NCBI GenBank assembly: GCA_034687125.1
Contig: JAQGBZ010000119.1
Location: 62,001-126,000, forward strand
Reading direction: 5' to 3'
From: Neelides folsomi
Lineage: Eukaryota; Arthropoda; Collembola; Neelipleona; Neelidae
DNA length: 64,000 bases
Shown here: piece by piece, positions 14,508 through 25,961 of the stretch
Layout of the letters: every line of letters starts with the position of its first letter
How positions within the stretch are numbered: position 1 is the stretch's first letter
Translations under genes and position numbers: made by a program
Notes under the pieces: model-generated
The model's database searches: none
Seen by the model: the letters and a program-made list of their open reading frames with translations, nothing else
Told to the model about the DNA's origin: nothing

Positions 14508-14720
14508 GATGAGGGGACACCATCAGTGATGCGCGTTAGGGATTTACAAATTATTCAATTTTGTAAGTAACATTTTTAAAATAAGAAAAATATATTTAGA
14601 AGAATAACAATACTAGTTTTAGTTTTAATTCTAAAAATTATTGTTAGTAATTATAAATATTAAGAATAAAATGTCTGTAAGGGCGAAAGCCAATCTCCGG
14701 ACATTTGAATAAATACACAT

Positions 14721-17120
14721 TCATTGATTCATATAAATCATATGGACTCTTAAGCTCATGAAACTACTGCAACCATTCCGAAAAGACCCGAATAAATATC
14801 TATATTTACTTACCCTTAAAGCCCTTAATGTTAGTACCATGGTATATATCATACACTTGTAATATACTTACCATTTACATACATATATACAGTTCATTGC
14901 TAAATATTTACCAAAGCGTAAACAACAAGCCTTTGTCTCTCTTTCCCTTTGTGCCCAATAAGCAAATGCACAAACAATATGTGTTTATTTAAAACCGGGA
15001 ACAAGATCCAATATCCTTTTAATACCCCCATATAAGAGTACAGTATATATTTTTATTACAATCTTTTGTAAGCTGTTAATTAAACTTTGGATATTAACGC
15101 AGCTTAAGTACAAAAGAATAATCAACAATAAATCACTGCATTAATTGTGATTGGGATAAATGATTAATTTCTATCATTAAGATACATACTAATGTATATA
15201 TTATATGTATTTACGTATTACATATGGGTCTAACGGAAATCTTTCATTGTTGTATTAAATGATCATAAGATTACATATACGTATTTAAATATGAATATTT
15301 ATATGTTGGAGTTTAAAAGGATAAAAAACAGAACGTGTGGTCAATAAATTCCATTTCTCACTTTTATCTTCCCATATATCTCACATTTGTTGAGGGAAGA
15401 AGGAGTGTAAAAGAAGTATTTAAATATTTGACGAGTTACAAGGATCATTTCCACAGTCAGAAATCTCCAGCCAAATGTCATATAGTTTCTATTGGATCAC
15501 AAGCTTAAATGATGTTTTCTTCTTTATATGGTGATTCGATTAGGAGCTTAAGAACCCACAAGATGTAAAGCCCTCATAAAGCATAAAAAGAATAAAAGGG
15601 GCGATAAAACTTCTTCCTCATTTCCATTTCTCTCGAGAAGGACAAAAAGGGTCCAATTCCTATGAGAAAACACGATCATCTTATTTACATCTACTGGAAT
15701 GTCTCTACGGGCATGTATGGACTCACCAGGTGTGAAAATTAATTCCAAATACGTACATTGATATTTCATGTACTTATTCACTTTACCCCTAGTGATAAAA
15801 ATAACGTTTTGACTCGCTGGGTAAATCTAATATTAATACATACATATATTAAGATTCGATGAATAAAAAGAATGTTAAAGGAGGAAAGACTAATTATAAG
15901 AGTAACATTCAACAATTTGCTTATATTTAATGACCGTATATTGAGTAATTGAATCTCTCGTTTAAAGTCTTCTCAGGCTTTTTTATATGAAACCTTCATT
16001 TTGAAACATGATGTGTCTTGTTTAAATGAACTCATCGAGTTCTTAAAACCCTCGCTTATCTCAAACTAAACGAAGTCTAATAGCCTCCTATTAAATTACA
16101 TATCCTTTCCATTGAGAGTTTAATTAAGTAATTATGCAATTAAAGCATATTCATTCCGAATCACTCCCATGCATTTAAGTTAATATACTACCTATCTAAT
16201 AGTAAATATATATTTATATAACATACATAGGTAGTATTCAGGAATGAATGTTCACATAAAGAGAAAAGCTACATTTATACAGATAGGATACATTATATGA
16301 TATGCTTAAGTGTATTATATATTTCATCCCAGTTTGTTTATTTAGTCCGGGATATATGGAATATATAAAAGGCATAATTCCCTCTCCCCGCACTTGACAT
16401 TCCACACTTACTAATATTTATTTTTTAGATGGAGATATTTCATGAAGTATATCTCTCTAAGTAAGAGTTATGTTGTTCGTCTGTAATGGATTTGAGAGTT
16501 TCGTGTGGAGAAGTCGCCAAGTGGGAGATTTGCAATTTGGCCGCGGTGCCATTTATGATTTTTATATCCGCCATGGAAGATGTGAACTCGGGACGTAGGC
16601 GAAGGAGTTTGTTCACACAGACAACATGATGTCTGAGATTATATTTGCAAAAGTGTTCTCCTCATTAGACCCGGCGTGAGAGTGGGATGAGTCAATTATT
16701 ATTTTATGGGCTCTTGGACGGAGTTGGTAATTGAGTTAGAATGGAAACAAGGCGAGGGCCCTCACGGTCAACAACTGCACTTGTGGGGCCTCATGGTGCG
16801 GTAATTGTAATTGCAATCGGTGGATCGTATAATGGATTCACTGGGACTTGGAGTGTCGGCGAACCATGAGGTTGTAAACTATTGTCTTATTACCTTCATC
16901 TGCTCAACGGGACATTGATAGCGCGAGGGAGAAGACGATCATCATCATCACTAGATAAATATTCAACCGGATGAGTCCCATCATTTACATTTAATCACTA
17001 AATTTGAAATGATTTGAGACAAAGGGAACAAATCTCACCATCTTACAATTAGTCAAATCCTCATAAATTGATAAATATATAGGAATTCATATACCCGCAT
17101 AATTTTTGTTATTATGTAAT
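14721..17120. other. non-coding stretch
   Basis: No supported gene. The segment 16490-16930 is GC-richer than its surroundings and contains several CpG-containing motifs, but no long open frame or clear splice-site pair was seen in it. Confidence 0.5.
16185..16237. repeat. 11-bp inverted repeat with 31-base AT loop
   Basis: ATACTACCTAT (16185-16195) is repeated in perfect inverse orientation as ATAGGTAGTAT (16227-16237). The spacing of about 31 bases would give a single stem-loop of 53 nt. The loop is almost pure A/T. Confidence 0.6.
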
Positions 17121-17126
17121 ATGTAT

Positions 17127-17565
17127 CCTATACTAGGAGGGTGCGTCCAAAATGTCCGGAACGTTGCTTTTTAATCATTTCTGAGTCTGCTTTGCTTGAT
17201 AGGATGGGGCAGAATCCTGCATGAATTTCCAGTTTTTATCTTCAAAAAGGTCTTTGTTGAGTGGAAGAACAATCGGTTCAGGATATCGGACTGGTAATTC
17301 GTTGCACGAAGCTTCAAACCCTGCTCGACAAAGGGAAGTTTGGTATTCCCTCTTCAACTTACCCCAACCCAAATCATTACCGACGCTGGATGATGCTGAC
17401 GAGACTTTTCTTATTGATTTTGGAATACCCTTGATAAATTTTGGGCAAATTTTATCGTTTTGCTTATTAAAGTGCGCTTCAACTGTAAAAATCTTTAAAA
17501 AGCTTGAAAATTTTGAATCAAAGTTTGAATTACACCGCGCTTTTGTTTTATGGTCACCATTTTGA
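17127..17565 (-). pseudogene. mariner-like transposase fragment
   Basis: On the minus strand the frame at 17372-17175 contains LPVRYPEPIVLPLNKDLFED followed by KNWKFMQDSAPSYQAKQTQK. The block QDSAPxxxAKxTQ is the well-known second catalytic aspartate region of mariner-type (DDE/D) transposases. Further upstream on the same strand, in another frame, HHPASVMIWVG matches the preceding mariner block (HHPxSVMVWxG). After TQK a stop codon interrupts, then LKSNVPDILDAPS follows, like the usual WLxxNxPDFI. The fragment covers only the central part of a transposase, has stops and frame changes, and no terminal repeats were found, so it is an old remnant. It belongs to a different copy, and probably a different family, from the adjacent 1000-bp element. 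Confidence 0.75.
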
Positions 17566-17604
17566 TTTCTGGCGTTTAATAAAAGTGGCGTGGGTGGGGG
17601 GGAG

Positions 17605-17637
17605 GGCCTTCATGGGGGAGCCTTCCCCATGAAGGCC
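17605..17637. repeat. perfect 13-bp hairpin
   Basis: GGCCTTCATGGGG (17605-17617) pairs perfectly with CCCCATGAAGGCC (17625-17637) across a 7-base loop. It is strongly GC-rich in an AT-rich setting and lies between the two mariner remnants. Just downstream (17640-17650) lies GCGAAAGCCAA, an 11-mer also found in the LINE 3' tail at 14683-14693. Confidence 0.8.
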
Positions 17638-17921
17638 GAGCGAAAGCCAAAGAAAGGTAAAAATTGGGCAAGTCGGACACTATAACAGCCTCACCTAGTA
17701 TAGAGATACTATAATGCTTAGAATACAGTACAATACTGTATAGGCTACTGTCTATTGTGTATACTGTAACGTAATTATTTTTTACAAATAAATACATTGT
17801 ATAAGTGTATCTACAGGGAGGGCTGTAAATGGTGCAAAATTTTTAATCTAGATTCTTTATTTTTCTACCGATTTTTCTCTCAATAATATTTGTCATACAT
17901 CATATTACATGTTGATTAACT

Positions 17922-18592
17922 TTACTTCGTGACTTGAGCTCCATCAGCTTCAAGACAACACTGTAAACGACCTTCAACAGCTAAAACAAGCAGGATGGCA
18001 ACAAGCAAAAATTTACCTCATTGTAGCGATTGACTGTTCCATTCAAGCAAAAGTTGGCCTCGTCACACCAAATGGTCCGTTGAAGGAAAGAACTGTCTGC
18101 ATCCACCATGTTTAAACATGTACACATTCACGTTTTATTTGGGAGATTGAATTGACTTACACCATTAAATAACTTTTCAGCGAATGCAATTCTCATATTC
18201 TCCCCATCTTTCAATTCCTGGACATAGAATGCGTGAAAGAGTTTAAATGAAAGATCTTTCAACATTTTTCTAAGAGTTGTTTGGGGAATGTTTAGTTCCA
18301 ATGAAAGTCTTCGTGTTGATGTTGGTTCGAGTGGTCGGTCTCCAAATCTTTGTCTCAACAATTGAAGATTTTCACCTGTGAGAAGGGTTTTCGGCTTTCC
18401 AGGTTTCTTCTTATTAACAATGCTTCCAGTTTCTCGGAATTTCCTCACCAACCTCATTACTGTGCTACAATTTGGAGCTATTGTAGCGAATGGCCAGCGT
18501 CGAATAACTTCTACAGCTTTTTTAACCTCAGAGAATGTTTCAATTACTTAAATTCGTTCATCTTTAAAAAGACGACGGCGGTGGTCGGCCAT
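17922..18592 (-). pseudogene. Tc1/mariner transposase, broken
   Basis: The start is the ATG at 18592-18590, giving MADHRRRLFKDERI followed by an in-frame TAA at 18550-18548. The frame then resumes toward MRLVRKFRETGSIVNKKKPG and RRLSLELNIPQTTLRKMLKD, which are paired helix-turn-helix DNA-binding motifs. The protein next reaches IAFAEKLFN. About 55-60 extra bases follow, and then DSSFLQRTIWCDEANFCL continues the catalytic domain with its first Asp (CDE). After NRYNE the sequence jumps to a C-terminal remnant, GRLQCCLEADGAQVTK, in another frame. The segment holding the second and third acidic residues is missing. It is therefore catalytically dead. Confidence 0.8.
18109..18174. repeat. 66-bp block shared with 24701-24766 (copy inside mariner)
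   Basis: The 66 bases starting TGTTTAAACATGTACACATT and ending TTAAATAACT recur at 24701-24766 with one difference (a single C/T change by eye). Here the block spans the extra bases that interrupt the transposase between IAFAEKLFN and DSSFLQRT, plus about 10-15 coding bases on one side. Confidence 0.9.
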
Positions 18593-18815
18593 ATTTATTT
18601 GGCAAAATGGAAAATTAGATAAAATAGAAATGCAAACTTTCTCTAAAAAAAGTCGTTTATTTATTGTTTGACAATTTCAGATTATAGTTTGATACATGCT
18701 ACTTTATATCATTCTCCACCAAATGGTTATTCTTAAAGATTTTTATGTTTGATTATATTATAGGTAGTTATAAATAATCAATTAAAAAATTGCACCATAT
18801 ATGGCCCTCCCTGTA

Positions 18816-21800
18816 CATTACACATGTATATTGTATATAAAATTGCATATGTATATTTTTTAACTAACGATAACCCAGATGTGAAGGGGTTTAAAAGGTT
18901 TAATTACGTTAATGCAAATTCCACATGTTTTTATGATAATGTTACACATGTTTTAATTCAACATTTTTATTAATAATTTTTACAAAATTTTCTTTTTTCA
19001 AATGCTGATAAAATCCATTTATAAATAATAACAAGTTTAAATAACTATTTAGTGAACATAAATTGAAGTGAGAGGAGTGTTGTAGTAGAAAAAAGCCTGG
19101 AGGTGATTCGAGTGAGACTCAATAATCCATTGAAAAGTTTGCCGATCACTTATGGGGAAGAAGAAATAAAGCTATCAATTACGAAAATGGGGAAAACTCT
19201 GTTGATCGAAGCTTTGGCCAAGGATGAGGATGAACAACATTGAAAGAACCGACGAACCCAGATGTTTTCATTCTCTTCATCCCTTCCTCTTTTTTTCATC
19301 CAGACTCTCCTTGGTAAAATCCAAAGAGCTGTCCGGCCTGTTTTAGGAACATGAGTTGACCGAGAAGTTTAAATGACTCTATCCATCTCATTTCATGATA
19401 AGATCCCCTTTGACGAAACAATAACAAGAATTGGCTCAATCAACTTCAGGCCTTTGTCCCTCCGTGGGACCTGACCTCTCAGATGCGCCGGATAACCTTT
19501 TTTTGTCTCTTCCAACTCAGAGCAGATTTTGAATAGGGAAATGAGGAATGGACAGGATGAGTCTTCACATGCTCAATCGGATCCTATTAGAAAGAATGTA
19601 AACATCCTTTGTGGAATGAGATTCCTTAAATGAGACTTGGGCCCATTAAACCACACGATTAAGATTCTTCTGGTTCCAAGAAGGTGGAGAGAAAACAACG
19701 CGACCTTTTCAAACTCATGGCGGAGACTTGATGGGGATTGTAATGATCATTGGAATCAAGGGGAGGAACCGGCAAACACACAATGAGATGAAAAACTTCC
19801 AAATGACATCCAACTAGCTCCAGGTGAATTGGAATTGTTTAATTTATCTTTTATGCGCTCTCCAAACGACCACGAACTCTTCTTTAATTTCTTCAATTTC
19901 ATTTTATATACCTACGCTTTTTATAAACATGGAGACTTCCTCGGAGCTAAATGACATCTTTTCCCTTACAAACTCTGTTAAAACCCCTTTGGCACATTTT
20001 ATAATAATTAAAAGAAGAAAACAAGGCTAATAAAAATATCTTGATTTACATACTATATTCTACCTTATTACAGAAACATTACATATTAGATTAGATATAT
20101 TATATGAATTAATAGGAATGATATAAATATTTATATTTTATATAATTACATATTGTTTGATATAATATTTATTAATTATATTGGGTGAGTCGCTGAAAAA
20201 GTATTATGTAAGAAAGTTGTAAATAATGATGATAATCCTCTGCTTAACAATGACCATTATTAGGGATGATTTTGTGAAGTGAAGAATCAACTTGATTTTG
20301 TACTAGATGTCTTGAAGTCTGAAATTTATTGTTAAATGTGGTCAAATCCTTCCTGGCGGACATCAGAAGACCTCACAGAATCACACATAGAAAAATAATA
20401 AGCTTCTTTTAAGAACAAATATAGAAGAATCTTGTTTTTTTCTGCTTAAAAGGAAAAGTTGGAGATCTGGTCTTTGGAGATTATTATTATTGTGCCATTG
20501 AATGTTATGGAAGAGTGGGCCAGAATACATTTATTGCATCTCGTTTCAAAGAGTTTCCATGTCCAACTTATTCAAATTGTTGTTTAAAGTAGGTACTCAA
20601 TCAAATGGTAATCTTGACAGAACAGGATTTAAATATTGAATCATGAGACTCTCAATTTATATACATTTTTACAAATAATAAATCCTTATATCATATCATA
20701 TATGTATTAAATGCATTTTACACAATTGCTTTTATATATTTTAATATTACATGATGTAATACCATATGTTAACTATGCATATTATATAATATATGAATAT
20801 ATGGATCATTAATTTATAGTCAGGGAATATATAAGAAAAGTTTCTAAGTTGTTTCTTTTAGTAAAATTAACCCCGGAAATCAACATAATTTGTTGATGAA
20901 TTAAAGTGATATTTACAATTTACACATTAATAAGTTTTAAATAGAGTGATTTATTAATTATGATGAGGAAAAATCCAGAGTCAAGAGATTCTTTTTCTCC
21001 CACATTTGTCCAATGAGTAATTTAAATACACAATTAACATATATTGCGTTTTAATAAACATATATGATGTATCTTATTTATTTATTGAATGGAATAATAT
21101 TTTAAGAAATTGCAACTAGTTTCGTGCCAAATCTTAAAAAGGTAAAGTAGAAGAAAATCCTTCGAGGTGAACTAAAGGCTTTTTGCGGATCTTTGAGGTT
21201 TTATCCGTTTTATTGAAGAGAAAAAGAAGGAAATGCATTTTGGTTGTGAGATTGATTCGAGGAATTTTTAAATGCACCTGGCCTTTGGACCAAAACTTCT
21301 TCATCCCTCCCACTCAATCAAAGTGGAATTCTCCTATCTGTAATAAAAGAATGGATTGAGTCTCCTATCACTTCCCACGATGAAAACTCGATCCAAGTTC
21401 ATTTGGTCGACTCACCATGGCCAAATATTGAAGAAAGAAAAAGTGACCAAAGAAAGTCCCTCGAGAATCCACGGAGCCTTTTCTCCAAAAATTCAATAGG
21501 ATCGAAGAAAGAAAAATATAATACGATATTCGAGATAAGAAATATATAGACAAACATATATGATTGCTTTCATCTTTTTTAATAAAGAACCAAAATAAAA
21601 TTAAGAGAAATTTGAAGAAAAAAACCACTTCCATATAAATAGAGGAAATTAAAAGTTCAAAAACTTGATGAGATTTTAAGTCTTTTAGCTTAAACTTATA
21701 CAGTAATATCAATTGTATAACTAAAAGTGTATGAATTCAAAGCTTTATTTTCCTATTGATTTTGTAAACTAATTCATATCATTATTCTTTTTGCCAGTAA

Positions 21801-24700
21801 AGAATTCTCAGTTGATCTAATAGAGTGAAAAGGAAGTGAGGATATAGCCCATATCACGTAATACAATATGTAATATGGTCTATGGTATAGTATATGTAAT
21901 ATATGAATTTATGTTAAGAATGATAATGGAATTATAATTTGGAATGGTTTGATGCTCAGAGTGAAATTAAATGTCGTTCTTCATTTCAATTTTTTTGCCT
22001 CGGGTGAGGAAAAGTTTCCGACTCTTCCATCAAAACATGTCTTGAAAACATATAGAAAGAGAATAAAATGAGATTCAATTTAATCCCTTAATGCAATTCA
22101 ACCTCTCTGACGTGAAGGAGATGAAAAAATTGGTTTCTGTTTGGGGGTTCCTTCATGCTACTCCAGGTCATGTTATTAAATGTATCTGACAAATTCAAAC
22201 ATAAGTTAATTGATCATCCTAACAATCTTTCAGTCATGGAATTATAATCCATATATTAAAATACTCACATAAGTATAGTATAATTTTATGCATACTTTAT
22301 GCCTACATGGAATGTACTTTTATACTTATAGGTAGGTATCAGTAATAAGTATACTTATTCTACACTATATATTGATGTGTGGAGTACGGGATGCATGGAA
22401 TAGACGGCAAAGTTTTAAAGACTATTGACAGGTAAATTTATTTACTTGAGCGACAAAGTTTAGGCTCCCTGAATGGGAAACAAAAGAATGACCACAAACT
22501 CGGAGATAATTCTCCTTATATAGTTTACTCATAATTCTCCTTATACATTCAATTTTGTAAGCTAAACATACAAATTACACCTTGCATTACTTAAACTCCG
22601 GATTTAAGTAAAACTACAAATAAACATATATTATTTAAATTATGATCAAGCGGCTAATCAGACGTGCATCAATATGTATATATGTATGTATGAGTTAATT
22701 GTATTAAGCTATAGATTTTCTTCATAATGCGAACAAAGTTTCATCTTTAAAACCTCCATTAATAAATTCCCTGATTAGACATACTTTGAAAACTTTTATC
22801 ATTTTCTAACAAAATAATCAAATGAAGGTAACCGGGTTTGACATGACACACATTTTCCATTATCTAATATATTTATTGAAGAAGAAAAATTAGTCCATTA
22901 GATGGATCGTCTCATCAACTCAAGGATTCTGGACCTATACTATACCATATACCTATGTATATATTACATGTGCCATAGTACTGTACTTATATTTGAATAT
23001 AACTATGCTATGATACATTTTGGTACATTTGTATGATCGTTGGATTAGAATGGATAAAAAGGGTCAGAAATTGTTGAGTGCCATGTTTTTCCTTTGATCT
23101 CATAAATGATTGAGAAATCTTTCCTTCAATTTCTTTCTTCAATTGAGAGTGAGATCGAAAGTGTGGAAATAAGAAACAATAAGAACCGAGTTTGAGTCTC
23201 TTCACCCTTTTCATCTCCCTTGTGATCTCCGATCTCCCCCTTTCGACTTCAATTCGCCTTTTCCGTGTTACAAAGTCTCAAAACAAGTTTTTGGCTATGA
23301 GAAATTGTATAGAAAATAGTTTATACGGACATGTGATATAATATATATTACATACATCCAATTACTGATATTGGAGTTAAGAAATTTGTGATTTACTATT
23401 AACTTGTGAATTTTTATAAATTTTGTATTTGATTTTTTTCTTTACTTATTTCACTACTTGATTAAATGGATTAAATTTGAAATGAATAGTTTTATATAAA
23501 GTTCTCATTGGATTGGATTTCGAAGTGTAAGGAAGTAATGTAATAAATAAAAGGTTCATATCTCCAAAGAGCATAAACAAGATGAGCGGATAAAAAATGG
23601 AGGAAACGTAAGCATTATTATATGTGTAGCAACCGACGCCTCGAGTTGCTCATTTCCCTTTCTTTGAGAGCGTTTGGGAGTTTTAGGAGGGGATTGAGGA
23701 ATATTGAAGGAGAAGCTGATCTGTGAAAACGATCGTGAAAGCGAAGTAGAAAGTTTTCTACTCCTCTTAAATGGGTTTGAGAGAAGACGAGTCTGGGTGT
23801 CTTTTGTTCACAATCTCTGGCTTTTTCACATTCCTCTGAGACCCTTCGAATACACTGGAAGCAAATAACATCCGTATTATAACTACGCATAGACCAAATG
23901 GTTTCAAAAGAACAAAGGCCCAATCCTCCTCTCAAAATTCATGCCTTTTTTAAAAGATAAAATTCCTCGAGATTTTATCAACAAAATTACAACTCCGCGT
24001 GTTTTTACTAAAAGAAACAAAATTACATTTTATATTTATTAATTCAATATTCATTTTTCATTACACAATACCGGTATTTATTAAACTTTATATAATTAGA
24101 TACGATCATACGATCATTTATATTTATTAAAAAGTGATATAAGTTAATTGTATATTTAAATTACTCATTGGACAAATGTGGGAGAAAAAGAATCTCCTGG
24201 CTCTGATTCGACTTTCCCTCATCATAATTAATAAATTAATCTAGGTAAAAGTCAAGTTGGTGGGCGCAGACCGCCAAGTGTACTTCCAATGTGTTTTTCT
24301 ACCAAATCGATGGTGGTGATTACGAATCTGAGAGTTATTAGAGGGTGAAAATTAAAATTGAGAAGTTAAAGCTAATTAAAGTCAGTTAAAAACTCATTTC
24401 TTTTTAATTATTTTGTATTATTTTGTGAGTTTATTCGCTTCATTTTAGCGCATTTTGTATTTCAATTGGTTCCCTCACTTATCCTTTCTCGTTTTTGGCA
24501 CTTTTAATTTCCAATTTTCGTTTGAAATTTTTTTGTAAATTTTCATAGATACTATTTTTATGCCATATATGCCCGTACATAAAAAACGCTGATATAAAAA
24601 TATTCATAAATCATAATGCTTTTTATAATTAAATTGTTGATGTCTGAAATAAAAAAATTTTACGATTTCATATATTTATTGAATTAATAAATCAATGTGC
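18816..24700. other. non-coding stretch
   Basis: About 5.9 kb without supported coding sequence. The short frames on both strands look random. One perfect 16-bp palindrome (AATAAGTATACTTATT, 22344-22359) stands out, but AT-rich palindromes are common in this background. GC-richer patches occur near 19080-19800 and 23620-23940 without recognisable content. Confidence 0.5.
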
Positions 24701-24766
24701 TGTTTAAACATGTATACATTCACGTTTTATTTGGGAGATTGAATTGACTTACACCATTAAATAACT
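24701..24766. repeat. 66-bp block shared with mariner at 18109-18174 (isolated copy)
   Basis: About 98% identical to 18109-18174 and in the same orientation. No other mariner sequence, terminal repeat or target duplication was seen around it. The flanks diverge abruptly at both edges. Confidence 0.9.
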
Positions 24767-25402
24767 ATAGGATTGGAATATCTAAGAGAGAGGAATAAAT
24801 AAATAACGTCGAATGGAGTGATCTTCTCTTCATTTATTAAATGACATTTCTCAAATGGAATTCACAATTGTGATTGAAGAAGGATGGACGATGAGATTGT
24901 TCCCCCAATTTCATTCTCACCATCCTCATACAATAAGAGAGAAAATGGAATTTATTTTTCAATTGCCCATTTCTTTTTCTTTTCCAAACAGAATTGCATA
25001 AATTGGACCTTGTGAAGTTATGGAATTGTTTTGATCCCTTGTAGAGTGGACAAACTTTGTTTCCTCTGGGCCTCTTTTTTTACATTTGGGGTTTGAAGTG
25101 GGCGACTCGTGAATTGACAGAAAAGAAGTTGAACTCTGTTGAGTTCCCCGCCCGGTGACTGAGCCTCTGTTCTAATCATTCTCATGTCGTGTTGTCTGTT
25201 CTTCTTCATCAGCCGAAAGATCTCAAGAATCTCAAGACAATCCCAAATATCTTTTTTTGAATATCATTACAAAAGGATACAACTTTGGAATAACTTCCAT
25301 GTAAAAAACTTTATAATGTAACTACAGATAAAAGTATAATATAAAACTAACTAATATTATCAGTACAGGTATACTATAAATATGCTTACCTGTAGATATA
25401 AG
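24767..25402. other. non-coding stretch
   Basis: Nothing recognised. A 63-codon minus-strand frame (25018-25209) has no family signature. Confidence 0.5.
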
Positions 25403-25410
25403 AGTATGAG

Positions 25411-25953
25411 CAGTGTTCCCAAAAATCCGACTAGATTGAAAGTTATCCTCTCTAGTGGATAGCATTAAGCCAATAAAATTAACCAGTTTCAATTTTATCA
25501 AGTAAACAATAATGGTCTTAAAGAAGGAAGAACTAAGATGGTGAATTATTATTAACTACATTATTTATTTCGTAAAATTAAATTTTAACTTCCTTTTGAC
25601 CAGGTTCCGGTTACGTTGAATCAGGTGCGACAGTTGTCGACGCAGTTGCGACGTACCGGAATAATCGAAACATTTTAGTAGGAATTAGCAACATTGGTTA
25701 CTTGTTAAAGATGATGAGAATCGAAGCCGAATATAAAATAAATATTAAATATGCATAAGTTAATAGTATTTAAAAAACAAAAGAAAGAAACAAAATAATT
25801 TGCGTCAAATAATTATAGAGTAATATTAAAATAATATTATTTAATATTTCCGAAATTCCAAGTTATCCTCTCCACCCATTTGCAAAACTATCCAATTTGG
25901 CTATCCAGTGGCTATCCACTAGCCGGCTATCCAAACTGGACATGGGAACACTG
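25411..25953. mobile_element. hAT-type MITE, 543 bp, with 8-bp target duplication
   Basis: The left end starts CAGTGTTCCCA and the right end closes with the near inverse TGGGAACACTG, a classic hAT terminus. The 8-bp direct repeat AGTATGAG flanks the element exactly (25403-25410 and 25954-25961). Subterminal GGATAGC/GCTATCC motifs are repeated near both ends, most densely at 25885-25932. There is no transposase frame. The target duplication is perfect, so the insertion has been little disturbed. Its ends differ from those of the MITE at 694-1174 and from the hAT relic at 26.75 kb, so it belongs to a separate family. Confidence 0.92.
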
Positions 25954-25961
25954 AGTATGAG

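Larger units (their letters stand above)
13510..14720 (+). mobile_element. LINE relic: ORF1 plus 3' tail, no ORF2
   Basis: The region holds a LINE ORF1-like frame (13910-14437). It then ends with a 3' tail at 14671-14720 that contains a GGC-GAAA-GCC tetraloop hairpin, a short complementary pair (ATGTC and GACAT) and a final GAATAAATA. Such small 3' hairpins followed by an A-rich end are typical of jockey/I/CR1-like non-LTR elements. Only about 230 bases separate the end of ORF1 from the tail, so the endonuclease and reverse transcriptase ORF2 is absent. Either a large internal deletion or a non-autonomous half-LINE would explain this. The left edge is a guess: the composition changes near 13510 at a GC-rich segment, and no target duplication was identified. 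Confidence 0.55.
17814..18813 (-). mobile_element. Tc1/mariner element, 1000 bp, internally deleted
   Basis: The left end reads CAGGGAGGGCTGTAAATGG and the right end is its near inverse. The imperfect terminal inverted repeat is about 33 bp and starts CAGGGAGGGC on both sides. A TA dinucleotide flanks each end (17812-17813 and 18814-18815), the standard Tc1/mariner target. A broken transposase gene lies on the minus strand. It keeps the DNA-binding N-terminus, the first catalytic aspartate and the extreme C-terminus but has lost the middle. The element is therefore non-autonomous. The type of end (CAGGGxGGGC) and the protein (KFRETGSI, EANFCLNGTVNR) fit the widespread arthropod IS630/Tc1-mariner group. 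Confidence 0.88.

Noticed and set aside
18095-18174. Spliceosomal intron in the mariner transposase
   Set aside because: A GTAAGT and a later CAG are present, but using that best donor breaks the frame of the conserved DSSFLQRTIWCDEA block. An in-frame result needs a poor donor two bases earlier. Direct ATGGTG repeats and the second copy at 24.7 kb fit an inserted segment better.
17127-18592. One continuous mariner gene spanning both transposase pieces
   Set aside because: The 17814 and 18813 ends with flanking TA define the second element by itself, and the core fragment lies outside those ends.
22344-22359. 16-bp palindrome AATAAGTATACTTATT
   Set aside because: Perfect, but made almost entirely of A and T in a TA-rich island where such palindromes are expected.
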